Source: Carallia brachiata
Taxonomy: Eukaryota; Streptophyta; Magnoliopsida; Malpighiales; Rhizophoraceae
Assembly (NCBI GenBank): GCA_021464245.1
Contig: JADCRB010000013.1
Coordinates: 6,816,945-6,880,944 of the forward strand
Reading direction: 5' to 3'
Length of the DNA stretch: 64,000 bases
Part shown: piece after piece, positions 20,526-32,808 of the stretch
How positions within the stretch are numbered: position 1 is the first letter of the stretch
Layout of the letters: each line of letters opens with the position of its first letter
The notes under the pieces: model-generated
What the model was told of the DNA's origin: nothing
The model's input: only the letters and a program-made list of their open reading frames with translations
Database searches by the model: none
Translations under genes and position numbers: made by a program

Positions 20526-21970
20526 TATGGTCTTTTTGGGTTTTTGTTGTAACAAACAAAAAGGATAATAAGTGGCAATCGCTCCCCTCCTCTCCTTTCC
20601 ATATCTGCCCCTACATGTATAAATCAGAAAACAACGTTGATTTCCATTGCCATGGTTACGTAATGGATTTTCCCGACAAAATGTTTCACCATGTTACACC
20701 GTAAAATGATACAAGAAAGACGCGGACTTAAAAACAAAAACAAGTGTTACATGACAATATTGTTGATAGCGGCATTGGATGCGTGATGCGTCTATCTTGT
20801 ATGAAGAAATTTAGGTCCGTGTCACCGTTTGTATTGTTTGAGATGGTAAAGCCTTTGCCAAATTAAATGGTGAAACTAAATATACGTTGGTCTTATGGGA
20901 TCACAAACAGTTTGGTGACATTTGCTGAACTCGTGGGACTTGTTTCTTCACCAGTTTAGTGTTGATTATTCAGCCCATCTCATGCAGCGATTTATCGTAA
21001 TTCTCTATATTGGTGGATCTATAGGGTATTACCCTTGCTTACCAATTTTTTCCAGAAAAAAAAAAAAGAGAAACTTGTGTCTGTTTAACAAAGGCTAATT
21101 TGAAATTGCAGTTTAATTGTTAGATTACTAAGGTTGAAGTTGAATTCTAAAGAGGAAGTTCCTTTCCTTCCTGCTTATATACATTAATTTCTGAGGAAAG
21201 GGACACAATAATGGGCCTAAAAATGAGGAGTTGGATGGATGAAATGAAAATACTCTTTTCCGGAAAGAAATTAAGGACCAAAACTGAAATGCAATACAAT
21301 TTGTCAAACTCACGGAAAACCCATTTTTGCTAGACTTTGACATATCAAGTTTACCTAAAGCCTCGATGTAAAGAGATGCCAACAAAAAGATCAAAATCAA
21401 AGCCAGCAGATATCTGGTAGCCGTTTACCAGTAAAAGGAAAGTGGGATATTACAAATTAAGAAGCTGTAGACAAGTGTTCAATATCACGCTGTGCAATAA
21501 GTCACATCTACTACTAGTACATCACTCAAAAAAATAAGCTCATTCACACGAGTTAGTCCAAGAAAATGTTTGATGGGATGCAAATTCATGTACTATAACA
21601 GCAATAAACGATATTGTTAGAATTTAATACGTAATACCCTCTCACCCATTGGTTAATTTTTTAACATTAATTAAGTTTTAATTTGTAATAACCGAAAATC
21701 TTGAATTCAAATATTAATGCTTGTAGTGTATAAATTAGTAGTGGATGTGTTGATTATTATTGTGAATACAAATTCATGCATATTGTTAATTAATTAAAAA
21801 TATTTTTTATTCCTAGTTTTGTTTGTATACACAATATAGTTTATATTGCATGTTTGTGATATCGAGTTTGTATCTATATATTATAATAAAAGGAAAAGAG
21901 CTCAAAAAGGGCAAGATAGAAGGATTTTGATGAGATAGGAGAAATGCTATCTATCTTAATTAAGTTTTTT

Positions 21971-22133
21971 ATTTTTTATTTTTTTTAGATTTGAAACCTT
22001 AATATCCAGAAACTTATTAGATTATGACTAATCCAGTTCGAGTCGGGTGGACTCATTAAAGGAGGCAAAGCTCTTCCAACGCTTATTTTCTCCATACACA
22101 AGACTCGAACTCGAGATCTTGTTTAAGAGGAAT
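21971..22133 (-). mobile_element. SINE-like retroelement, 5'-truncated
   Basis: The left edge is a T-rich tract, which read on the minus strand is an A-rich 3' tail. Further inside the minus strand carries a pol III B-box-like GAGTTCGAGTC. The duplicated block at 18100-18480 lacks this segment at the matching point, between AAGTTTT and the TAGACAAAAG sequence. That supports a discrete insertion. The A box is not clear, so the element is probably 5' truncated. Confidence 0.6.
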
Positions 22134-22261
22134 CAACTCTTTATAGACAAAAGATGAAAATTAAGATTACTTCACTATCATTAACCAGGTTAAGTCTGTT
22201 ATTACACATAGGTGTCAATGGGTTGTTTTTGCTTTATTAAGTAGAGTCTACCTCTGATTAA

Positions 22262-22430
22262 TGGCCTGTTTGGATTTGTAATAATCCTAGAAAAAGAAAC
22301 AGAGGGAAAGAAATTTACTATTTATTTTCTTTCCCTACATTTTCTATTTCACCTTTTTCTTATTTATCCAAATAATTTTTTTTTTTCACAACTTTCTTTC
22401 TTCCCATTTTCACTCAATCCAAACACCCTA
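22262..22430. mobile_element. Tourist-like (PIF/Harbinger) MITE with TAA target duplication
   Basis: A 169-bp element with 15-bp imperfect terminal inverted repeats, TGGCCTGTTTGGATT at the left and the complement of TAGGGTGTTTGGATT at the right. It is flanked by TAA at 22259-22261 and 22431-22433. Three-base TWA duplications and GTTTGG termini are hallmarks of PIF/Harbinger MITEs. The paralogous block at 18100-18480 has a single TAA and no insert at the same place. It has no coding capacity. Confidence 0.8.
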
Positions 22431-23479
22431 TAAGGGTAATTGCTTGGTATGCATTTTTTGATGACTTGATGAGAGAATCAAAATATGTCCACTTTCGTAG
22501 AATTGCACTTTTTCTTATTCATTTAATTGGAGTAACGTTTTTTATAGAAAAAAATTACTCGCTAAACGTTTCCGTTATCTTTGTCTACACAGGACTGCCA
22601 TATCAAAATGATTTGGATACTAAAAAATTATTTGGTGACATGGCAACTTTGAAAAAAAAAATTTCAGAAAATTTTTTTAAAAATTTACAAAAAAAAAATT
22701 ACAAAATGAAGAAAGTTATAATTTTTACTTTTTTATTCTAAAAAAATAAAAAAAAATACTGGACATGGATTGAAAAGCAGTGAAACATAATGGATAGATT
22801 TATGCTTTTTGCCTATTTTTTGAGACGGTCGCTTACTTAGATGCTATTCTTAAACAAAGAGAAAAAAAAAAAAGAATTTTGCTTTTTCTAAGTCAAAATT
22901 CAAATTTTGCTATTAAGCATTTATTCAAATTAACTTTGTTTTTCCTTCCATTAAAATTATTATGCCAATTACTGGATGAATTTTCTTTTTTGGTTTTCAA
23001 TCAAGGGATATTAGAGTTAATTTGTGCGCATCATGCTACTTAAGTTCTTGACTTCTCTGTTTTTTTTTTGTTTACTGAGACTATGATTTAAATTTTAAAC
23101 TGAAAACTAAGAACTTGTTGTGGTTAATGACAGGTTTACGTTTTTTTCTCCTATCATGAGAGACGGAAAAATCATGAATAGATAACACAATTAGTAGAAT
23201 GCAAACACAAAACTAAAAAGTTTTTATAAGAGTATTCCAATTAATTGTACTAAAAGTAATAAAAAAGTTCACGACTTTGAATTAATGAAAACAATATATT
23301 TATATCATGATTGAAGAACTGAGAATAATATTTTTAATTTTATTACACCTTCCGTTAAAAGACTTCCTCCATATATGAAGTATACGATGAACCATCATTG
23401 AAGAAAGTTACACATATATAAAGGGCAACAAGATCAATAAAAAAACATAATCATGCTATTATCATTTGATTAGATTAGA

Positions 23480-24427
23480 TTAAATGTTATTGTTGTTGTT
23501 ACAAGTATGGCTGTTGCTACAACTGTTGTCGCCAAAAACAGGGAGAAAACAAGCAATGTTGTGAACAATGAGAGGTTTCGAAACACAATCATTCAATCCT
23601 GCTGCCATGAAAGCCATCTTGACTGACTCTGATGTATGAGAGGTGACACCAACAATGGGACTCCCCACACCCATGGCTCGTAGCTGCTTTGTTGCCTAAT
23701 CACAATATAATGATTTATTTCATTCAAAATGAAATTGATAAGACGGCTGATATTATAACTTTTTCATTGACAAGTAACATTTTTTTTCGTGCACTTTTTG
23801 CTTTATTCCAAACAAAGCATTCTTACTTTTCTTTCTTTACTTTATTATTCTTCAAAAGTATTTGTTAATTTTAAATTTTTTTAGATAAATAAAATAAAAT
23901 TATAATTTAATATTATATAATTTATTTTTTTATTCTTTATTTCAAGTGAAACACGTTTGTTATATAGTGTAAGATTATAAATATGTTATATTCACTAAAA
24001 AAATATGAATCAAATTAAAAATTTTATTTTTAAAAATATAATAAGTACGAAAAATTTTCCCTCTTTTACTTTTCATTTTTCTTTTTCTTGAGAAGGACGC
24101 TCTTCGACCTTTTATTACCCGCACTTTTCTTTAACTTCTTTTTTTTTTTTTGCATTAATAGTTAAAATTGAATACAAATTCAACAATTTTAAACAATACC
24201 TCTTTCCCATTCATGATAGGCATGTCCATGTCCATAAGAATGAGATTGAAAGATGCCCCAGCAAGATGAAGATCAACAGCTTCTTTGCCATTTTTTGCCA
24301 ATTGAACGTTCAATCCAAGCTTCTTTACTAGCATTTCATGGAACATTCGGACAACACCATCGTCATCCACCACAAGGACAGTGAAAATGCTCTTCGTATT
24401 GTCAGCCATCGCGCCACTAATCATCAT
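23480..24427 (-). CDS. Type-C two-component response regulator (ARR22/ARR24-like)
   Basis: Two exons, 24427-24200 and 23695-23480, encode a stand-alone receiver domain of 147 residues. The acidic pocket is in VLVVDDD, the phospho-accepting Asp lies in LILMDMDMP, the conserved Thr in VGVTS and the Lys in VSKP. There is no output domain, which separates type-C regulators from type-A and B forms by family knowledge; ARR22-like proteins draw phosphate from His-phosphotransfer proteins in cytokinin signalling. The tail ends in a Ser/Asn/Cys-rich stretch with five consecutive Asn. Start choice is open between Met 1, 2 and 7 (ATG at 24427, 24424 and 24409). A minus-strand acceptor just upstream and a donor-like CAGGTT near 24535 suggest a 5' UTR intron, with a TATATAAA near 24780 as a possible promoter. 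Confidence 0.88.
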
Positions 24428-27331
24428 CGAGCTCTGACTCTAAATAAGAACCACAGAATAAGAGCCTCGTACAGTAAATTGCCAAGTCCCAAAATTACAA
24501 ATCTTGTACAAATATATTGATGAAATCCAACCTGCTAAGATGTCGGTCTATTTCCTATTGAAATAGAATAACTTGAAATGATTTTTATGCAACTCACAAT
24601 CATGCAAACATCAAAACTTGTTTTTTTACATGTTATCATCCGTACAAAAACAAATACAGCACATCTAGATAGCATATGGAGAAAAAAGAATTAGCAAATA
24701 CAATTGGTAAATCTTAGTTTACCTTATAATGCAACAGAAATTGATCTATGAATTAAGGAATGCCTTCTGTAACAAGGTTTATATAAGCCACAAAAGTGAG
24801 AGCTCTTAGATTTTTACATTTAAGTATATTTATGAATGTATGTAATGAAATTAAGTGAAGGTTTGTCTTCCAAACAAACCATATAGTAAAAAGATGCTTT
24901 GTTCAGAAAAGTGAGATCTCTAGTTTCATGTCTGATATGCAATCTCATGGCTTTCAATTTTTCCTTTTCCCCTAGAAAATCCCATCTCTTCAATATAACT
25001 CTAAAGGAACATAACATCTAAAGGACACTACAAGTTACATAAACATCTAATCAGATACACACTAATTATCTTGAGAATTTAATGCATATCCATAATCTCG
25101 TAAGCAGATATGGGCATTGATTAATTAACTTTTTTTCAATCCAGTTAAATGGGGGATGAGAGACTTATATAATCTAATACCAATGCCCGGAATTATCCGA
25201 GCATTGGCTTTTGTCATGCTGAATCTGAAAGGAACCAGTTGCTAAAATACAATGATATTTCATAGTTAATCATGGACAGCTAGTGAAAAAAAAAAAAACA
25301 CACAGCACAAACAGATCAACTGATGTAATTATTTGCTTCATTACTCTACTATAAAAGAAGAGTAGCCATATATAAGTACTAATGAGACTTGATTTATATC
25401 TTACTTTAGTAATCTTAAGAACATAAGGCTCAATTAATGCACACGTTGCTTCAAGCGGGGCGGGACAGGCCGTTAAGTTTGAAGTTGGTGGCCAAAACAA
25501 AACATAGTTAGGAATCAGGATGCATATGAACCTCAATGTAAAGTTTTGAGGGCCAATGGCATAATACAAGAAATTTTGGAAAGCTCAATGTTATATATTA
25601 CAAAAATTTGGCTTGAACTTAAGGGTGAATTTTAAAAAAATTTTACACTATTCTTTTTTTAAAAGACATTTAGGATCCGATGTACAATTATATAAAGTTA
25701 AGAGAATAAGCAATTATACAATCTGAAGCCAGTGTTATATTTTATAAAATGTAAATTACTTGGGGTTAAAATTTCAAAAATTTTCCATCCCAACGGTCCC
25801 TTTCTTAGGTCTGCCTTTCAATTCAAGTTCAATTATATTTCAAGCTTGAAAAATGGGGTATAATTTAATTTTGATTTGTTAGTATATAAAAAATAAGTCT
25901 TCGGAGCCTATTTCTCAACACTTCTTATGGTCCCAAAAAAAAGCTAAAAATACTTGAGGCTTTTCAATTTGCTCCAATAGCACAAAATATCAATGGGGGC
26001 ATATATAAATGATAATGTTTGATACATCGGTTGAATAGTGTAATTGGAAGAAGAATAGAGGAAAGAAATCATAAACTAAAATTCCATTTTGATTTATGTG
26101 GCACATTTTACTCTACGAAAAAATAAAATCTAGGAAACAAAAATCGATTTCTAACGGACGTTGCATTAATTATATCAGGTTTTCTCAGGTAATTTTGATT
26201 TGCAATATAACGTAGAGCATGAGCCCAAGACTTTTTGTCTGAAATTGTGTTTATAATGTAACAAACTTATAATTTTTAGTAACAACATTTATATTTTATT
26301 TAACAAAAAAATGAAGTAATAAAAATTTTTTTACTTAAAAAATATGTGTTGTTACCTAAAATTAAAAGTTTATTATATTTGAGACACTTTTTCGAGTTAA
26401 AAAATCTTGAGTTCCTAACTTTTTCCCTACAACTTAACAGCGATCTTGGGATAGTATAATGAGTTTAGGCAAGACATGTGCAAACGCAAACCGAGGCCGA
26501 TGGAGCTTTTTAGCAGGCGGGATCGTTATTGTTTGAGAATTTGCAGCTTACAAATGAAAACAATTTTGTTATTTTATTTTTAGTTCTCTTACCTAATTGG
26601 TTTTCTCTAAGAATGAGTAGCCAGCAGTGTTAAATTTCTTTTTTTTTTTTTTCCTTTGTTAATTAACTGATTCGAATTGCAGGCATTCAACTTCAAAGAC
26701 AACTTCAAGACTATTGATTCTCACAAAATCTTGTTCCAATCTGATCTAGCTGGCGAGTGATTTCAGTTCGTGATAGAGAATAGGACAACAAGCGGGTGTA
26801 CGTTTGTTCACTTCTTCTCTTCTCTGTCACCCCCATCGCTCTCACGACTCTACGCCCCATCTTGCTCTGGGTCCTCTCTTTCTACTCCTCGGTAAGCGGA
26901 CCCCGGGAGCATGGGGGTAGAGTTGTTTCACCAAGTAGCCATATTTATTTGGGTTTCATTGGGAGCACAGAAGTTAGATTTGTCAATAATCTAACTATAA
27001 AATATATTTGTGTAATAAAATTAGTAACGTGGTATAAAAAATTATCACGTTATTTTTTATTGTACAAAAAATTAATATTGTTGCACAAATATACCTTACA
27101 GTTATACTATTGACACTTTTCTATCTATCTCTTTATGTCCTCCAATGTTTTCCCTATTTATTTAGAAGAACAATTCAAGGAGCTAGATAGCAGCATAGCG
27201 GTAAAGTATTAGGAGCATAGAAAGCATACATTTGAGTAGTAAGAACTTAAATATCCAAGTTACAAACATTAGAAATTAATGGAAATGATATCATTTGCCA
27301 GCGGCCTCCAAGACAGGAAGAAAAGGCAGCA
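24428..27331. other. Intergenic region between the response regulator and SMT1
   Basis: The first few hundred bases are the response-regulator promoter and possible 5' UTR intron. The rest is AT-rich. A foldback MITE lies at 26220-26418. A less AT-rich patch at 26750-26960 gives an open frame with no family resemblance and I do not call it a gene. No RNA gene was recognised. Confidence 0.55.
26220..26418. mobile_element. Foldback MITE, family copy A
   Basis: Imperfect inverted arms of about 75 nt, roughly 70 percent alike, begin with CCCAAGACTTTTTGTCTG at the left and, on the opposite strand, ACTCAAGATTTTTTAACTCG. Both continue into a shared core resembling AAACTTATAATTTTTAGTAA. The same core recurs at 32610-32808. 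Confidence 0.6.
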
Positions 27332-30300
27332 TTAGCTGTTGGAATGCGGCTTCCGAGCCAGGAAGAAAAAATTTGGCGTGAAAATCCCTTTCCTGTACAT
27401 CATTGTAATTTTATCGGTATTATTCAAACAAACAAATGAAATTAAAAAAAGAAAAGTTAGGATTCCTGAGATCAATAAATTAGAAATCCCCTCAATTTTT
27501 ATGATAAATTTGAGGCGATTTTTCATCCAAGTGGGCATAGATACAACCACATAGACAGACATAAGCTGATTCACACACATATAGCAGCTACAGGGTCTGG
27601 AAAGAGTAAAGGAAATTGCGTTTGATATGGGTTGGGCCCTTGGGTCAGCTAATTCGATCAGAAGATGTCCCAAATGCCCATTAACAGGTAAACCAATCAA
27701 ACGTTAAATGAGCTACCTTTACTCAGATTTACGAAATTCACAAAGTTAGTAACCTAATTATGACTTGCTAAATTCAGGCCCAAGTTATGGAAACTCTTAA
27801 TATCTATTTAATAAAATCATTTCCTTCCAATAATAGAGTATCTAAACTTTTAATTTCGAATTTAGAATTCAATTCTTAATTTCTACAAATAAAAAAAAAG
27901 TCATTTCCAATAATTACAAGAAAACTCACCTGCCACCTTCTACTAAACCATCTCCTGCCTTTTCAAGTACATCTTGAACCTTCAGACTTCCTTTTGGAGC
28001 AAGTCCTACAAATTCCAGAACCCTGACCTACAAAGGAGAGTTTAACCAAAAAAAAAAACCAAATAAATAAGACTGAAAATTTTCCAAGTCCATTAAGATG
28101 TTAAGAACTTAGACTTTATTTGGAAGTCTTAGATTCTAATCTAAAAAATAGGAGCATAAAGTTTGCGAGATTAGAAGGAACTATCTTATTTATTTAGCTC
28201 ATGATCGAAAGTCTTCCTAATGAAGTAAAAAAAAAAAATAGTTAAGTACCAAGCAACTAAAACTACCAGAAAAGGCATGCAGCGTTTTTACCAAGATTCT
28301 GGTGGAGAACATCCCAATAGCTGATGAGTGGAAGTTACTGAGTGAGAAGTGATTCTTATCTAAAGGCAAGTACCATGGGACAGGTGAGTCCGCTGCCATA
28401 TCTTTTGACCATATGACCTTCAACAATCAGAATCGAGTTCAGTTACACGGACAGGGAAAAACGGATGGGAAAACAATAACACACTTCACGTATTAGTTAT
28501 ATACAAATGTGAAGAAAGCAAAGAATAAAAAAGATAAAAGTAGAAGCTGGTAACACCTCATAACCAGCTTTCTCTAGAGCTTCAAGGCATTGCTCAGTCG
28601 TTCTGATCTCCGGAAGGCCATTACCAACTTCTATCAATGCCTGAATCAATGGAAAAACAAGCAATCATTTACGATCAACGTCACAATTGTTGCAGAAACA
28701 GGACAAGTTTGCTTAGGCCTCTTTGGTACATATGACCTTAATTTTTTGATGCTCTCGATTGTGGGGATCGAATGAATTCGTCAAGCACCACTCGTATGCA
28801 GCGAAAAATTGTCCGGGTTTCAGTATTCTTAAGATTTCTCTGTAGCAGGCAGTCTGTTCAGGATATATATAGAACTTAATTAGAAAAACAGTTCTCTGCC
28901 ACCCATTCTGGGGAGTGGAGCAATAAGGGTATCTCCCCTCCCAACAAGGGTCCTCTCCGGATTTGAATCCCTGCACATTGGCAGGTGAAGCCCATCCGGG
29001 GCCAGCACACTTCTACTGGATCAACACTTCGTTGGTTCAAGAGGATATTTTATACGGAAATGTGCAACATATAAAAAAGCAGCAATTATGGACTGATTTT
29101 TGTGCGAGAATCCATAGACATACCGCATCTGGTGCATGACATGTTGCTTCAATCGCATATGCTGCATCAAAACTATTGTCCGGAAGTGGCATTTTCATGA
29201 AGTCAGCCTGAGAAGCAAAGAAGATATACATCCCCATCAAAAAGACCTTGAAAATTTCTCCTTATACTTAAACGTTGGGACTTGATCCACACATAATGGA
29301 ATCTACCTTCACAAAATCACAAGTCTTGTGCAGTCCTGCAATGCGATTTTTTTCCTGTCAAGCAAGAAACACAACACCGGCGGAATTCAGAATTTGAGAG
29401 CGACTTGAATTATATTGATCATCGACACTGCAATGATCCAATTCGACAAAAAATCTGTATTCACCTCCCCTCTTTCTATCTGATATTCATTGTTGTTCAG
29501 CCCTGTAACTGACGCCGAACTGTAACGAGAATCACCATATAAATCGTGATACTCAGAGTCCACGTATGTAAAAAGAAGTACAAATTCGTCAGATGCAACT
29601 GTAAATAAATTGAAATTCATTGTGACAATCACAAATCAATACGATCGCCAATGACCTGAATCGGGCAATTTCTCGGAGTGGTCCACCAATTCCACATCCT
29701 ACATCCAACACCTTAAACAAAAAGGGAAAAAAAAAAAAAGGGATTCAAATCAACGGACCAAACTGATCAACTATAGATCCATCTCTTTCTTTCTTTTTTT
29801 TTTTTTTTGCCTTTGCATTGCAGAAACAACCTTTTGTCCAGGCTTCAGTGCAAGTTGTAAAGCTAGGAAGTGCTCGTATCTTTTTATGCTCTCTCGGAAG
29901 CTTTCCCCCTTAAATCTGCAATAAATAATAGCAACATGCATATCACGAGCATGGCAATTTAGTTTCTGCTCAACAGCAATGCTGCATTCAATTGACTATG
30001 AAGTGCAGAAGAATATTGATGTAGAGCAAACGAACAGGAAAGAACACGGGAATCTACCCGAGAACTAAAAACACACGAGAATCCATCCGAAAATATATAT
30101 CAAAGTGTACCAACCTGGGTGCAAAATGGAAGGACTCCCCCCACCCATACTCATAGAAGCTAGTAACCAGATCATAGTACTTGTTAGACTGAAAATTGTC
30201 AAACGAGACAAATGGTCACACATGAACCTTAATATTCTACGAATTAATGAAGAAAAATTAACGTTGTTTTAAGTGTCAACCATCTAGCTAGCTGCATTCA

Positions 30301-30565
30301 CCTACCACGTCGGCATAATTAGCCTTCCTCTCTTCCTCAGCACCTCCATATAAATCATGATACTGCTCGTACCTAAGAGAATATTAAGCTAATTAATATG
30401 TGATTAATTAGTTAACATGCATTCTATTTTACATAATTAACGAATTAAGGTGTCCATTATTGATAAAGGGTAAACATATATTTACTTTTCGACTGCTGCA
30501 TAGACCTCATTCTTTTCAATCTTTCCACCCACATGAGCGAGATGCAATCCACTGGCCTTCGACAT
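27332..30565 (-). CDS. SMT1: Sterol C-24 methyltransferase (SMT1-like)
   Basis: Family role: transfers methyl from S-adenosylmethionine to C-24 of cycloartenol, the entry step to 24-alkyl phytosterols. Thirteen exons: 30565-30486, 30372-30306, 30188-30115, 29915-29831, 29711-29656, 29519-29465, 29354-29307, 29207-29124, 28853-28737, 28640-28557, 28417-28292, 28027-27930 and 27392-27332, giving 344 residues against 336 in Arabidopsis SMT1. Motif I of SAM binding is [10 protein letters not shown]. The sterol motif region is [21 protein letters not shown] matches the third SMT signature, and [17 protein letters not shown] is conserved. All exons join in frame. It looks more diverged than a housekeeping SMT1 in the C-terminal half, for example [17 protein letters not shown] and the [16 protein letters not shown] segment, so it may be a paralogue. 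An acceptor lies just before the ATG at 30565, hinting at a 5' UTR intron. Confidence 0.92.
28880..29040 (-). mobile_element. SINE-like insertion in an SMT1 intron
   Basis: On the minus strand, a tRNA-like head containing GGGATTCAAATCC, a good pol III B box, lies about 50 bp downstream of an A-box-like segment. The stretch is clearly richer in G and C than the surrounding intron. It sits between exons 29207-29124 and 28853-28737. Ends and target duplication were not resolved. Confidence 0.5.
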
Positions 30566-32609
30566 TTCGGGTATGGTAGAGCTAAAAACCTGCAATAATC
30601 TTTGAATGAAAAAAATTGGGAAAAAAAAAATAATAATAAGAAACAAGAGAACGTATACATTATCAATTAATCTATATTTGTCACACTTTTCGCAGGAATT
30701 AGCTAAAAGGGACTCCTGACAACATGGTTATAGATCAGAGTGAGAGAGATTAATGTGAAGAGAGCCTTCTCACTCTTGATTGGGGGTGGAACTGGTGAAG
30801 CGTACACTTATCTGTAAGCATGAGTGTAACTAATTTATTGTGTATATATAAACTTTCATCAATTGATTAATTAAGCAGGCACTATTATACAGTCACGTGA
30901 TCTACGATATACAGAAGATATATAATTTTTTTAAAATTTTTTTAAAAATTTAATCTATTTTTTTAATTCTAACAATTTAAATTTTTACGAACTAACTCTA
31001 TACTTATCATTATATATCTATAATTTTTTTTTTTTCAAATAAAACAAACATGGATGGTCGTCTCATGGCTGTTAGCTAGCTAGGTTGAGGAGTTCGAGGA
31101 GCTCTTACGTTACGATTTCTAGTTCTGCACGCCAAAAGATTCCTCAATTTCACTGAAGAGACGACTCGAATACTTTATTCAATACCACTATGCATGAAAA
31201 AATCAGAAAATTATAATTAATGACTATAATTTTATAAATTGAGTTAAATAAGATATATAAATAAAATTATTTTAATTTTTATTTATAAATCTTATAATCA
31301 ATATATATACATTGATCTTTTCTTAAACTTAAAAAAAAGACTACGAAAGAATATATTCGCAGACTCATGTTGACTGCAGTATGTATATTTTTTTCGTGTC
31401 CCCAAATATTCCTGAAATTTATTCATACGGGAAAGTGTGTCCCAACCCAGTTGAAGATCAAACAAACATGCGCTGTCCGCGTAAATTATGGAAGGAGACA
31501 ATCTGAAGATGATGGTGCAGGGATGGCAGGGCACTTCTTCGCAGCTGATTAATTATTGATATTTTTATAACTAGTTCATTAAAAAGAATGTGTTTATTAT
31601 TTTTACTTATCTCTTTAACACGTATAAGTAATTCAGAATCTCAAATAATATAAATTTATTTTATTACTTTTTAAGTTTAAATGAACTCCACTTAATTCAT
31701 TTACATTTAAAGTTAAATTTTAAATGAATGAAATTAGAAATCTCAAAAAATATATATATTTATTAAAGAATTAAGTGGTTACGTAGGTGGAACTTAAAGC
31801 AGTATTAGTGTTCATAAATTGGGGGCTGCGATTATACTAATCTAGGCTTGTTATTTTACCATTAGTTCTCACTTCCCAGCAATAACAGGAACACTTTAAG
31901 GTCCAATGGCTAGAACTTTGAAGAAATGGATAAACGCTCTTGCAGACATCCACGACAAAAAGAGTCACCATGAAATGAACAACGTCTATTGAGAATGAAA
32001 GAGAATATCACATCGGATCTCTATTGATCATTTGAGTGGATTAATAATTTGTGGTAAAATTTCTATACTATTACGTTGAACGAGAATTTACGTAATTTAA
32101 CTTATAATCTAATTATCGAAATATGATCAAAGAATATTTTATTACAAAATAATAAAAGATTATAAAGTGCACTTGTTATATCTCATTACTTAGAATCTTA
32201 TCACACCTAAGATCATTGTAATCAATATTTCCTCACAAAATACTCTGTATTTTCTACGCACGGATCATAAATCGCGGGGAAGGTAAATGGCCTTCTATGT
32301 TGCACTGGAGGAATGGAGCATGAATGGATGGACATGGTTTAACGACATGCATGCCACCCATCATCAATAAGTACTCCTCGCATGGTCTCGGCCTTCTAGG
32401 CCATGAATTTGCTTATCCGTTGGAGCAATCCAAGGCAACTTCAATTGCCTTTTTCCTGGGCAGCACATGAGTTCCACTTTTTGTTTTCTTTTTCAACACA
32501 AAACTGTACACAATTGAAAAGGCACACGGTACAAAAACGTCAAAATAATTCACTGAAATTACATTATCTCAGATGTGATTTCATTTATGAAAAAAAGTTA
32601 AGAGGAAAG

Positions 32610-32808
32610 GAATCTATCTAAGAAAGTATTTACAATGCAATAAATTTATAATTTTAAATAATAATATTTATATTTCATATAATAAAAGTTTTATTACTTT
32701 ATTTTTTTATTACTAAAGTATGAATGAATGTTATTATTAAAATTTATAAATTTATTAAATTATAAACATTTTCTCAAACTAAAATTTCTGACTCCAAAGT
32801 GATGCTCT
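32610..32808. mobile_element. Foldback MITE, family copy B
   Basis: Imperfect inverted arms share the core ATAAATTTATAATTTTAAATAATAA with the right arm read on the opposite strand. The core also resembles that of copy A at 26220-26418, where AAACTTATAATTTTTAGTAA occupies the same place. The two are therefore likely to be members of one family. Confidence 0.5.

Larger units (their letters stand above)
21880..22540 (+). repeat. Dispersed duplicated block, copy 2 (twice interrupted)
   Basis: Colinear with 18100-18480 but longer because of two insertions: a SINE-like element at about 21971-22133 and a MITE at 22262-22430. Outside these insertions the two copies align along their whole length with scattered substitutions. 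Confidence 0.75.
16498..23479. other. Gene-free, AT-rich intergenic region
   Basis: Seven kilobases without a supportable gene separate the PAO start from the response-regulator end. The parts nearest PAO are its promoter. Beyond that I see an AT-rich inverted structure around 16815-17005, SINE-like heads at 17090, 18541 and 20441, a duplicated block at 18100 and 21880, and a MITE at 22262. The open frames in it are short and match no family I recognise. Confidence 0.6.

Noticed and set aside
26796..27113. Plus-strand open frame in a less AT-rich patch
   Set aside because: It lacks an ATG-led recognisable domain, ends in AT-rich sequence and matches nothing I know. Kept only as a remark in the intergenic entry.
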